Shown here piece after piece: positions 1 to 6,130 of a stretch of DNA of 9,602 nucleotides. The first letter of the stretch is position 1. Each line of letters starts with the position of its first letter. The notes under the pieces were generated by a model. It was not told where the DNA came from. It was given only the letters and a program-made list of their open reading frames with translations, and did not search any database. The position numbers were made by a program, and so were the translations under genes. This DNA is from an uncultured Porphyromonadaceae bacterium (GTDB lineage: Bacteria; Bacteroidota; Bacteroidia; Bacteroidales; Muribaculaceae): positions 1 through 9,602 of the forward strand of contig USGZ01000038.1 in NCBI GenBank assembly GCA_900554265.1, written 5' to 3'.

Positions 1-664
1 TTTTCAGTCTGAGGTTGATTGCCGCCTTATCGGAAAACGATATGCCTGAGAGCACCTGCATGGGCTGATGGTTCTCCATTACCTCGACAGCGCCCACATC
101 CTCATGGTTTATGCCGTTGGTGGCTATGCCGTATTTTCCGCCGAGCAGGTCGGAGCCTTCGATGTAGAACTTGTTGATGTCCTCGCCCTGATACTTGATT
201 CTGCCATTGTTGGCTACATCGATACCGGGCATACGCTTCAGCACATCGCCGATAGAGCGGTCCTGCCGCTGGGCGAAGCTGCCTACATTGTAGGCTATCG
301 TGTCGCCCTGCTCGCGGATGCGGTCGGCCTTGACAGTAACTTCCTTGAGCAAGGTGGTCCCGGCATCCATATAGACGGCCAACGGAAAACTCACGCTGTC
401 GAGTGCGATGGACTGCCTTGCGAAACTCATCATGGCGACTTCCAGCCGGCAACCCTCAACCGACGGCATCGTGATGGCGAAGCTGCCGTCCGATTTAGAC
501 GAGGTGAATTTCTTTATCTTGCCGTCGGCACCCTTGACAATGACCGACGCACCTGCAAGAGGCTCGTTATTCTCCTTGTCGACAACAGTACCGGAGACAT
601 TGACCTGCCCCAGGGCGCTTACAGCGACAAATATCGAAAAGATATATATAATCAGCCTTTCCAT
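1..664 (-). CDS. TonB-dependent receptor / outer-membrane beta-barrel protein with carboxypeptidase-regulatory-like domain (N-terminal part, runs off left edge)
   Basis: The minus-strand frame is open from an ATG at 664 to the left edge, giving 221 codons with no stop, so the C-terminal barrel lies outside the window. The start is set by a signal peptide (MERLIIYIFSIFVAVSALG, then Q20). Residues about 21-105 look like a carboxypeptidase-regulatory-like beta-sandwich (VSGTVVDKENNEPLAGASV, followed by a DGSF turn), common at the N terminus of Bacteroidetes outer-membrane receptors. Residues about 106-221 look like a TonB plug: LKEVTVKADRI, GDTIAYNV, SIGDVLKRMPGIDV and FYIEGSDLLGGKYGI. The family imports bulky ligands through the outer membrane with energy from TonB; the ligand cannot be read from this fragment. 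No SusD partner is visible. The gene follows the small barrel gene by 86 bp with no promoter match between them, so the two are probably co-transcribed. The family call is firm; whether it is an active transporter is not shown. Confidence 0.85.
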   Translation of the reverse strand, partial: MERLIIYIFSIFVAVSALGQVNVSGTVVDKENNEPLAGASVIVKGADGKIKKFTSSKSDGSFAITMPSVEGCRLEVAMMSFARQSIALDSVSFPLAVYMDAGTTLLKEVTVKADRIREQGDTIAYNVGSFAQRQDRSIGDVLKRMPGIDVANNGRIKYQGEDINKFYIEGSDLLGGKYGIATNGINHEDVGAVEVMENHQPMQVLSGISFSDKAAINLRLK

Positions 665-750
665 TCCTGATAATCGGTTTCAGGGAAATCGTAACCGCTA
701 TCCATGGCATTGCGGGAAAATCTCAGCATCCTGGTAGCGTACGACAGCGA

Positions 751-1410
751 TTAAAAATACCTGGTGAGGCTTACGCTTCCGCGGCTTTCGCGGAATTTAG
801 TGCCGTCGGTCATCAGGTTGGTCATTCCTACGGTTCCGTCGATATTGAAGCTCCACATGCCCGAGAAGAAGGCGACGCCAATCTTCCAGCCGCATTCTAC
901 ACGGCGCTGGTTCCAGAACTTACCGAACAGGGATGTCTCGTCGAGGTCGAGCCTATCCTTGTCGTGCACCCTTACCTTGCCGGCAAAAGCATAGCTCAGT
1001 TCAGGTCCGGTAAAGGGCGCGATCGAAAGGCGGTCGCTCACCGCTATGCTGTAGCCTACGACTACAGGGATGCGGACGCCGGCCTTATACACCTTCGGGT
1101 CACTTTCCTCGTAATCATCTCCGGCAAGCGTCAGCCCTTTGTAACCGTAGGTATCATAGAACAGGGAGACGGCGGGTTCAAGATAGAACTTATTTTCCAG
1201 GAAAATATTGCACACTGCGCCGAGGGTTCCGCCGGTGCCGTTGCGGAACATCCGGTCGTCGATTACGTTGTTGTGGAGTTTGCCAGGCAGATTGACATCG
1301 AAAGCCGCGCGGACGCCCCAAACGGGATTTGTTTCGCTGTTCTCGATAATCTGGGCTTCGGAAGCGAAGGCAACAAGAACAAACAGAAAATAAAGGAGAG
1401 TTCTTTTCAT
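751..1410 (-). CDS. Small outer-membrane beta-barrel protein (porin-family / PorT-like)
   Basis: This 219-residue secreted protein begins with a clear signal peptide (MKRTLLYFLFVLVAFASEA, cleavage probably before Q20). The mature part has alternating hydrophobic and polar strands with many Gly and aromatic residues, as in eight-stranded barrels: GVRAAFDVN near the start, FYLEPAVSLFYDTYGYKG, AGVRIPVVVGYSIAV, LSIAPFTGPELSYAF, and the C-terminal SVSLTRYF ending in Phe, a usual outer-membrane assembly signal. The frame stays open upstream to an ATG at 1572, but that extension reads through the 21-bp repeats (VPLNPYL repeated) and would bury the signal peptide, so the ATG at 1410 is preferred. It lies 86 bp upstream of the TonB-receptor gene on the same strand and may share its transcript. 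Function unknown; conserved Bacteroidetes barrels of this type are mostly uncharacterised. Confidence 0.8.
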   Translation of the reverse strand: MKRTLLYFLFVLVAFASEAQIIENSETNPVWGVRAAFDVNLPGKLHNNVIDDRMFRNGTGGTLGAVCNIFLENKFYLEPAVSLFYDTYGYKGLTLAGDDYEESDPKVYKAGVRIPVVVGYSIAVSDRLSIAPFTGPELSYAFAGKVRVHDKDRLDLDETSLFGKFWNQRRVECGWKIGVAFFSGMWSFNIDGTVGMTNLMTDGTKFRESRGSVSLTRYF

Positions 1411-1412
1411 AA

Positions 1413-1482
1413 GAGGTACGAGGTACGGGTTAAGAGGGATGAGGTACGGGTTAAGAGGGACGAGGTACGGGTTAAGAGGAAC
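1413..1482. repeat. Tandem 21-bp repeat, three full units plus a 7-bp partial
   Basis: Full units lie at 1420-1440, 1441-1461 and 1462-1482, each beginning GAGGTACGGG followed by TTAAGAGG. They differ only in the last few bases. A 7-bp partial unit (GAGGTAC) is at 1413-1419. The array sits between the HepT stop and the start of the barrel gene, ending 3 bp before that ATG. Because 21 bp is seven codons, it creates an artificial in-frame VPLNPYL repeat upstream of the barrel gene. The same unit recurs at 2160-2180 on the other side of the toxin-antitoxin pair. Confidence 0.9.
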
Positions 1483-1499
1483 GAAGGACGTAATCCACA

Positions 1500-1844
1500 T
1501 CAGACATCTTCGGACAGGAGGGACGAGACTTCTTTCTTGAGCTTTGGTATATCGTTTATAACAATTCCCCAAATGGTGTATGGCTGGAGGGAGTCGTACG
1601 CGTGAACAATGTAATTTCTTGTTCCCTTTATATTTTTTGCGTTAGTAATACTTATGTCGGAATCCAATGACAAAATTTTCGACATCGCCTCACCGATGAT
1701 TCCTACCTGACGTTCCAAGGCACTTTTAAACATGTGGTCTTCAAGAAATACCTGATATTGCCTTGGCCTCTGAGTTAAGAATAATTCGATTTCGCCAATG
1801 GCAAGCATGATATCCTCAAGATATTTTTTGATTTTTCTATCCAT
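1500..1844 (-). CDS. hepT: HepT-like HEPN-domain toxin (DUF86 family RNase)
   Basis: This 114-residue, mostly helical protein fits the usual size of HepT/DUF86 proteins. The family signature RX4HXY is complete: R76, H81 and Y83 in TRNYIVHAY. A typical HEPN core helix precedes it (ALERQVGIIGEAMSKI, about residues 42-57). In characterised HepT toxins the Arg and His form the RNase site at the dimer interface, and the Tyr is the residue to which the partner MntA attaches AMP, silencing the toxin. All three are present, so both activity and neutralisation look possible. The start overlaps the end of the nucleotidyltransferase gene by 8 bp, so the two are translated together, antitoxin first. The region is visibly AT-rich (18 of 60 bases at 1621-1680 are G or C) compared with the efflux operon (36 of 60 at 5161-5220), hinting at acquisition from elsewhere. 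RNA target unknown. Confidence 0.88.
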   Translation of the reverse strand: MDRKIKKYLEDIMLAIGEIELFLTQRPRQYQVFLEDHMFKSALERQVGIIGEAMSKILSLDSDISITNAKNIKGTRNYIVHAYDSLQPYTIWGIVINDIPKLKKEVSSLLSEDV

Positions 1845-2139
1845 AAATCAGCTGTTTGGTTTCATCGAGTTCCTCTCGGAAATATTTGTTCTTTATAAAT
1901 TCCTCGTCGACTAAATCTATTCTGCGCCCCATGATACTTTCCAGTCCCATATAGAAATTCATGAAATTGTCGCCGGCAACCAAGGGGTCGGCATCATGAT
2001 TGAATATGGCCGAGAAATCGACGTCGCTCTTTTCATTGAATCGCGGGGTAAGGATTGAGCCGAAAACATAGAGGGCCTTGACCCTATGTTTTTTGCATAA
2101 GGCTATAATTTTCTGGAGGTTGTCGGTTATCAGATGCAT
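1837..2139 (-). CDS. mntA: MntA-like minimal nucleotidyltransferase antitoxin
   Basis: This 100-residue protein has the minimal nucleotidyltransferase pattern GSX10DXD: G27-S28, then D39 and D41 in SDVDFS. A third acidic position, D75 in RRIDLV, would complete the metal-binding triad. Known MntA proteins use ATP to add AMP groups to a Tyr of the HEPN toxin encoded beside them; that Tyr is present in the next gene (Y83). The length is normal for the family. The start is the only ATG that gives the full fold; no strong ribosome-binding site is visible. The gene comes first in the pair and overlaps the toxin gene by 8 bp. No match to the Bacteroidetes promoter pattern was found in the 221 bp upstream, so transcription may come through from galE or from a promoter of another type. 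Confidence 0.88.
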   Translation of the reverse strand: MHLITDNLQKIIALCKKHRVKALYVFGSILTPRFNEKSDVDFSAIFNHDADPLVAGDNFMNFYMGLESIMGRRIDLVDEEFIKNKYFREELDETKQLIYG

Positions 2140-2148
2140 GATGAGTTA

Positions 2149-2182
2149 TTAAGAGGGACGAGGTACGGATTAAGAGGAACGA
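2149..2182. repeat. Second copy of the 21-bp repeat, upstream of mntA
   Basis: Positions 2149-2182 match 1451-1484 at 33 of 34 bases in the same orientation; the single difference is A at 2169 against G at 1471. The tract holds one full unit (2160-2180) and half of another. Its inner edge is 9 bp upstream of the mntA start, so the toxin-antitoxin pair is bracketed by direct repeats 698 bp apart. Confidence 0.9.
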
Positions 2183-2360
2183 GGGGAAGATTTCACGATT
2201 AATCGAGATTAATCGGGATTTTGGATTACTCGGATTACGGGATTTTGGCACCCACGGATTATCGGGATTTGCCCCGATTAATCAGGAATTATCCTGATTA
2301 ATCGGAACTAATCGCGATTATTATTAAGATTGCGGCCTAACGCCTGATATCTAAAACCTT
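2183..2360. repeat. Gene-free region with GATTAATC palindromes and a perfect 14-bp inverted repeat
   Basis: No gene is supported between 2140 and 2360. The stretch holds four exact copies of the self-complementary octamer GATTAATC (2197-2204, 2207-2214, 2276-2283, 2296-2303) and several near copies (GGATTACTCGG, GGATTACGGG, GGATTATCGGG, ACTAATCGCG). Two of the exact copies lie in a perfect inverted repeat: arms 2274-2287 (CCGATTAATCAGGA) and 2292-2305, separated by 4 bp. As RNA this would make a long hairpin. It lies downstream of galE and could slow or end galE transcription, but no T-run follows it on either strand, so a standard intrinsic terminator is not supported. It could equally be an intergenic repeat element. 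Confidence 0.8.
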
Positions 2361-3392
2361 CTATTTGATTCCCCGCAGGTGCTTTTCCCAGTTCCAGGCG
2401 GAGCGGAGGGTGCCGTCGAGCTTGCGGGTGGCCTTCCAGCCGAGTTCGTTGTTGGCCAGGGTGGTGTCGGCCCATACGGCGGGAACGTCGCCCTCGCGGC
2501 GGCCGGCAATCCTGTATGGGAGCTTGAGTCCGTTGGCTTTCTCGAAGCCGCGGATGAGCTCGAGTACCGAAACGGGAACGCCGGTGCCGATGTTGAAAAC
2601 CTCGTACTTGGTCTTCATCTTGCCCGAGGTCATGCGGTCGACGGCGGCTACGTGGGCCTCGGCCAGGTCGTTGACGTCGATGAAGTCGCGCAGGCAGGAG
2701 CCGTCCGGGGTGTCGTAGTCATCGCCGAACACACTCAGGCACTCGCGGATGCCGGCGGCTGTCTGGGTGATGAAGGGCACCAGGTTGCTGGGCACGCCGC
2801 GGGGCAGCTCGCCGATTCTGGCGCTGGGATGGGCGCCGATAGGGTTGAAGTAGCGCAGGGCGATGCCGTAGAAGCCATCGTAGGCGGCGCAGCAGTCGCG
2901 CAGGATGTCCTCGGCCATCTGCTTGGTGTTGCCGTAGGGGTTGGTGGCGGGCAGGCGGGGAGATTCTTCGGTTACGGGAAGGACCTCGGCGTTGCCGTAG
3001 ACTGTCGCGGAGCTTGAGAAGAGCACGTTGGGGCGCTTGAAGTCCTTCATGAGCTGAAGGATGTTCATGTAGGACACCAGGTTGTTGCGATAGTATTTCA
3101 GAGGTTCGGAGATTGACTCGCCGACTGCCTTGTAGGCGGCGAAATGAATCACTGTGTCGAACTCATGGCGCTCGAATACGCCCTTAAGGGCCTCGAAATC
3201 GCAGGTGTCGACCTGCTCGAAGGCCACCTTGCGGCCGATGATGGCTTCCAGACCCTCGATAGCCGAAGGTTCGGAATTGGAGAAATTGTCGACAATAACG
3301 ACGTCGTACCCGGCCTGAACGAGGGCTACGGCGGTATGTGTGCCGATGTAGCCTGCGCCTCCGGAAACTAAGACGGTTTTACTGGAACTCAT
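2361..3392 (-). CDS. galE: UDP-glucose 4-epimerase
   Basis: GalE interconverts UDP-glucose and UDP-galactose in the cytoplasm, serving galactose breakdown (Leloir pathway) and supply of UDP-galactose for surface polysaccharides. The 343 residues match the usual length. An N-terminal Rossmann fold is marked by GGAGYIGTHT (residues 11-20) for NAD binding, followed by VVIVDNFSNS. The short-chain dehydrogenase catalytic residues are present: S128 in FSSSATVYG, and Y153 and K157 in PYGNTK, with the same 25-residue Ser-Tyr spacing as the E. coli enzyme. Other family motifs include RYFNPIGAH, LRDFIDVNDLAEAHV and FNIGTG. The start at 3392 lies a few residues before the nucleotide-binding motif. A close Bacteroidetes-type promoter lies about 60 bp upstream. 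No other galactose gene is in the window, so the gene probably serves sugar-nucleotide supply. It is divergent from the efflux operon. Confidence 0.97.
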   Translation of the reverse strand: MSSSKTVLVSGGAGYIGTHTAVALVQAGYDVVIVDNFSNSEPSAIEGLEAIIGRKVAFEQVDTCDFEALKGVFERHEFDTVIHFAAYKAVGESISEPLKYYRNNLVSYMNILQLMKDFKRPNVLFSSSATVYGNAEVLPVTEESPRLPATNPYGNTKQMAEDILRDCCAAYDGFYGIALRYFNPIGAHPSARIGELPRGVPSNLVPFITQTAAGIRECLSVFGDDYDTPDGSCLRDFIDVNDLAEAHVAAVDRMTSGKMKTKYEVFNIGTGVPVSVLELIRGFEKANGLKLPYRIAGRREGDVPAVWADTTLANNELGWKATRKLDGTLRSAWNWEKHLRGIK

Positions 3393-3449
3393 TTTAGTTG
3401 AATAGATGATGGTTATGTCCGGCCTCGGAAGCCGGGTCTTATGTCAGGG

Positions 3450-3481
3450 CAAAGGTAGCTTTTTTTCGCGAAAACTCCAAA
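3450..3481 (-). promoter_or_regulatory. Bacteroidetes-type promoter for galE
   Basis: On the minus strand a -33 box TTTG (3478-3481) is followed after exactly 20 nt by a -7 box TACCTTTG (3450-3457), matching TTTG-N19-21-TAnnTTTG, the consensus for the primary sigma factor of Bacteroidetes. Transcription would begin near 3443, giving a leader of about 50 nt. The leader includes a small hairpin-forming sequence (arms 3419-3423 and 3431-3435). Confidence 0.75.
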
Positions 3482-3491
3482 ACTCCGCAGT

Positions 3492-3523
3492 CCCGATATG
3501 CGTATATGTAACATGATATCGGG
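3492..3523. promoter_or_regulatory. Possible operator: dyad between the two divergent promoters
   Basis: Perfect 8-bp arms CCCGATAT (3492-3499) and ATATCGGG (3516-3523) are separated by 16 bp. Within the spacer is a smaller dyad, ATGT-A-ACAT (3506-3514), whose centre is shifted by 2.5 bp. The site lies upstream of the -33 boxes of both galE and the efflux operon, where an activator or repressor could act on either. No regulator gene is in the window. Chance occurrence cannot be excluded. Confidence 0.35.
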
Positions 3524-3603
3524 TGAGGCTGTTCGGCCGCAGGTGTTTTGGACGTGAAAATTGGCTTTTTCGTCTACAAATATTGCAGATATGGAGAATT
3601 TGA

Positions 3604-3635
3604 TTTGCATCATACATAAACAAGTCCTAATTTTG
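3604..3635 (+). promoter_or_regulatory. Bacteroidetes-type promoter for the efflux operon
   Basis: A -33 box TTTG (3604-3607) is followed after exactly 20 nt by a -7 box TAATTTTG (3628-3635), a full match to TTTG-N19-21-TAnnTTTG. Transcription would begin around 3642, leaving a leader of only about 20-25 nt before the tolC-like start at 3666. The operon therefore seems to have its own constitutive-type promoter. No second promoter is needed for the three downstream genes. Confidence 0.8.
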
Positions 3636-3665
3636 TAAAGTCAAAATTCAACCGCCAATCACACA

Positions 3666-5105
3666 ATGGAAATAAACATCTTCCGCCCGGCGCTGGCCGG
3701 CGCGGCAATGCTGACGATGGGTCTGCTTGCGAGTGCCGAAACTCCGGTACTGACCCTGGAGCAATGCCTCGGCGTAGCGCTTACAGAGAGCCCGACTGTG
3801 CGCGTGGCCGACATGGAAGTGCAGCGCATGGACTACTCGCGCCGCGAGACCATAGGACAGCTGCTTCCGAGCATAGACTTTTCGGGCAGCTACAGCCGCA
3901 TGCTTGCCAAGCAGGTAATGTACATGAACATGGACTTCGGCGATTTCGGCGGCGCTGCCGGAGGAGAGAATCCGGACAGCCCCGCGCCCGACGCCCCGGC
4001 CGCCGATGAGGGCGAAAGCCGCAGCGCCGGTCGCGACGGAATCAAGATGGGCCTGGACAATTCCTACTCGATGGGCTTCTCGGCCTCCGTGCCCCTGATA
4101 GCGCCGCAGCTCTGGAAAAGCATAGGCATCAGCAAGACGCAGATTCTCCAGAGCCTCGAGGAGGCCCGCAAGAGCCGGCAGGACCTTGTGAACCAGGTCA
4201 AGAACGCCTACTATGCCCTCCTGCTGGCCCACGACTCGAAGAAAGCGATTCAGGAGAGCTACGACATGGCCAAGCTGACGCACCGCATGTACTCCGACCA
4301 GTTCGAAGCCGGCGCCGCCAGCGAATACGATGTGCTGCGCACCTCGGTGGCCGTTAAGAACGTCGAGCCCGAGCTGCTTGCAGCCGACGTGGCCATCCGC
4401 CAGGCCAAGCTCCAGCTACAGGTGCTCATGGGAGTCGACAGCGACTTCGATTTCGAGCCCGCCACGACGCTGAGCAGCTACGAGAGCACCATGTACGGCA
4501 CTGCCCTGAGCCTCGAGGCCGATTACTCCGGCAACTCGGACCTGCGCCTGCTCGACATAAACGCGGACCTTCTGCGCCGCCAGGTAGAAGTACAGAAGCT
4601 CGCCTTCAGCCCCACACTGGCCCTGACGGCCAACTACAACTGGACCAGCATGAGCAACGGCTCGCCATTCAGAAATTTCCGCTGGAACCCCTACAGCACC
4701 ATCGGCGTGAGCCTCTCGATACCGATTTTCCAGGGCGGCCAGCGCTACAACCGCATCAAGGAGGCACAGATTCAGGCCGACGAGCTGCGCTGGCAGCGCG
4801 AGAACCTCGAGCGCAGCATCGCCATGCAGGCCAAGGTTGCCATCGACAACATCAGAATCAACGTAGAGCAGATAGCCTCGAGCGCCGAGAGCGTCGGCGA
4901 AGCCGAACGCGCCCACGACATCATGGAGCGCAGCTTCCGCATCGGCGCCGCCAGCTACCTCGACCTGCGCGACAGCGAGCTGAGCCTCACCCGAGCACGC
5001 CTGACCTACTACCAGTCCATCTACGACTACCTCGTTGCCAACAGCAACCTCGAGCTGCTCCTGGGCAACGCTCCCATAGAAACCTATCAAAACACCGCAT
5101 TATGA
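3666..5105 (+). CDS. TolC-family outer-membrane efflux channel
   Basis: This 479-residue protein forms the outer-membrane exit duct of a tripartite pump; TolC-like trimers span the outer membrane and reach through the periplasm. It has a signal peptide (cleavage probably after LLASA, residue 24), then LTLEQCLGVALTESPTV, the usual start of the first outer-membrane efflux repeat. The two-repeat plan is visible: the long helices around 150-210 (KNAYYALLLAHDSKK, ending in AGAASEYDVLRTSVAVKN) are echoed around 370-450 (AERAHDIMERSFRIGAASYLDLRDSELSLTRA). Residues about 91-125 hold a Gly-, Pro- and Asp-rich low-complexity insert (GAAGG, PDSPAPDAPAADEGE) in what should be a loop of the first barrel section. 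It is the first gene of the operon. Its stop overlaps the start of the adaptor gene by 4 bp (ATGA), which implies coupled translation. Family call firm; substrate unknown. Confidence 0.95.
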   Translation: MEINIFRPALAGAAMLTMGLLASAETPVLTLEQCLGVALTESPTVRVADMEVQRMDYSRRETIGQLLPSIDFSGSYSRMLAKQVMYMNMDFGDFGGAAGGENPDSPAPDAPAADEGESRSAGRDGIKMGLDNSYSMGFSASVPLIAPQLWKSIGISKTQILQSLEEARKSRQDLVNQVKNAYYALLLAHDSKKAIQESYDMAKLTHRMYSDQFEAGAASEYDVLRTSVAVKNVEPELLAADVAIRQAKLQLQVLMGVDSDFDFEPATTLSSYESTMYGTALSLEADYSGNSDLRLLDINADLLRRQVEVQKLAFSPTLALTANYNWTSMSNGSPFRNFRWNPYSTIGVSLSIPIFQGGQRYNRIKEAQIQADELRWQRENLERSIAMQAKVAIDNIRINVEQIASSAESVGEAERAHDIMERSFRIGAASYLDLRDSELSLTRARLTYYQSIYDYLVANSNLELLLGNAPIETYQNTAL

Positions 5106-6124
5106 AGCGCGCAGCATATCTGATACCCGTACTTATCCTGCCCCTGACCATACTCCCGGCATGTTCCGGGAAGGAAAAGACCGCAGGGACCGAAGAAGAG
5201 GTCCTGCCCCTGGTGACCGTCGACGTGGCCCACCGCCAGAGCGTGGCCCAGAACAAGACCTACACTGCCAATGTCGAGGCCGAGAACGTAAACAACATCG
5301 CCCCGGCCAGCCCCAACCGCATCAAGACCATAGCCGTAGAGGTCGGCGACCACGTGCGTCGCGGCCAGACCCTGGTGACCCTCGACGCCAGCAACGCCGA
5401 ACAGATACGCATCAGCATGGAGCAGACCGAGCGCGAGTACAACCGCGCCGTGCAGCTCAAGGAAATCGGTTCCGGCACCCAGCAGCAGGTCGACCAGCTG
5501 CGCGCGCAGCTCGACGCCGCCCGTTCCCAGTATGCGAACATGATGGAGAACACCGTTCTTGTCTCGCCCATCGACGGCGTGGTGACGGCCCGCAACTATG
5601 ACCCCGGCGACATGACCGGCAACCTCCCCGTCCTCGTCCTGGGCCAGCTGCGCCCGACGGTCAAGGTGATGATCAACGTCAGCGAGAACGACATGTCGCT
5701 CATCCGCACCGGCATGCCCGTCGACGTGAGCTTCGACGCCTTCCCGGAGCGCGCCTTCGCCGGCACGGTAAAGCGCGTCTATCCGAGCGTCGATCCCTCG
5801 ACGCGAACCTTCCAGGTAGAGGTAGCCGTGGCCAATCCTGACGAGGCAGTCCGTCCGGGCATGTTCGCCCGCGTAGACATCAACGTAGGCGAGATGGACA
5901 ACATCGTCGTTCCGGACCGCGCCATCGTAAAGCAGACCGGCTCCGGCAACCGCTATGTCTACGTTCTGAGCAACGGCCACGTTTCCTTCAACCGCGTCGA
6001 ACTCGGACAGCGCCTGGACAACGCCTACGAGCTGCTCGGCGGCGTCGACGACGGCGACACCGTAGTAGTTACCGGCCAGACCCGCCTGGCCGACGGCATA
6101 GCAGTAGAAATCCTTGAAAGATAA
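5102..6124 (+). CDS. RND efflux periplasmic adaptor (membrane fusion protein), lipoprotein
   Basis: This 340-residue protein links the inner-membrane pump to the TolC-like channel. The N terminus is a lipoprotein signal (MKRAAYLIPVLILPLTILPAC, with C21 as the lipidated Cys), so it should be anchored to a membrane and face the periplasm. The domain order is standard: a first lipoyl half (IKTIAVEVGDHVRRGQTLV, about 74-92), a short alpha-helical hairpin (about 97-149, rich in Gln, Glu and Arg, with QQQVDQLRAQLDAARSQY), a second lipoyl half (VLVSPIDGVVTARNYDPGD, 152-170), a beta-barrel domain (about 184-262, ending RPGMFARVDINVG) and a membrane-proximal domain (266-340). The start overlaps the previous stop (ATGA), and the stop is 6 nt from the pump start. 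Closest in plan to AcrA/MexA-type adaptors; no metal-binding motif of the heavy-metal type is apparent. Confidence 0.94.
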   Translation: MKRAAYLIPVLILPLTILPACSGKEKTAGTEEEVLPLVTVDVAHRQSVAQNKTYTANVEAENVNNIAPASPNRIKTIAVEVGDHVRRGQTLVTLDASNAEQIRISMEQTEREYNRAVQLKEIGSGTQQQVDQLRAQLDAARSQYANMMENTVLVSPIDGVVTARNYDPGDMTGNLPVLVLGQLRPTVKVMINVSENDMSLIRTGMPVDVSFDAFPERAFAGTVKRVYPSVDPSTRTFQVEVAVANPDEAVRPGMFARVDINVGEMDNIVVPDRAIVKQTGSGNRYVYVLSNGHVSFNRVELGQRLDNAYELLGGVDDGDTVVVTGQTRLADGIAVEILER

Positions 6125-6130
6125 GAGAAT

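Noticed and set aside
68..670. A 200-codon plus-strand frame at the left edge
   Set aside because: It is antisense to the TonB-receptor frame, which has a signal peptide and recognisable domains.
1411..1572. N-terminal extension of the barrel protein from the ATG at 1572
   Set aside because: It would translate the DNA repeat and place 54 residues before an obvious signal peptide; it also overlaps the end of the HepT gene.
964..1605. A 213-codon plus-strand frame crossing the barrel gene and the 21-bp repeats
   Set aside because: It is antisense to the barrel gene and its EVRVKRD repeats come only from the DNA repeat.
2274..2305. Intrinsic terminator for galE
   Set aside because: The stem is perfect, but no T-run follows on either strand and the arms are AT-rich, so it is reported as an inverted repeat only.
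1413..2305. CRISPR array
   Set aside because: The 21-bp units are directly adjacent without spacers, the GATTAATC copies are irregularly spaced, and no cas gene is present.
3413..3613. A 66-codon minus-strand frame between galE and the efflux operon
   Set aside because: It covers the galE promoter and has no coding signature; the region is better explained as regulatory.
5087..5980. A 297-codon open frame opposite the adaptor gene
   Set aside because: It is antisense to a well-supported gene and has low-information composition with no motif.
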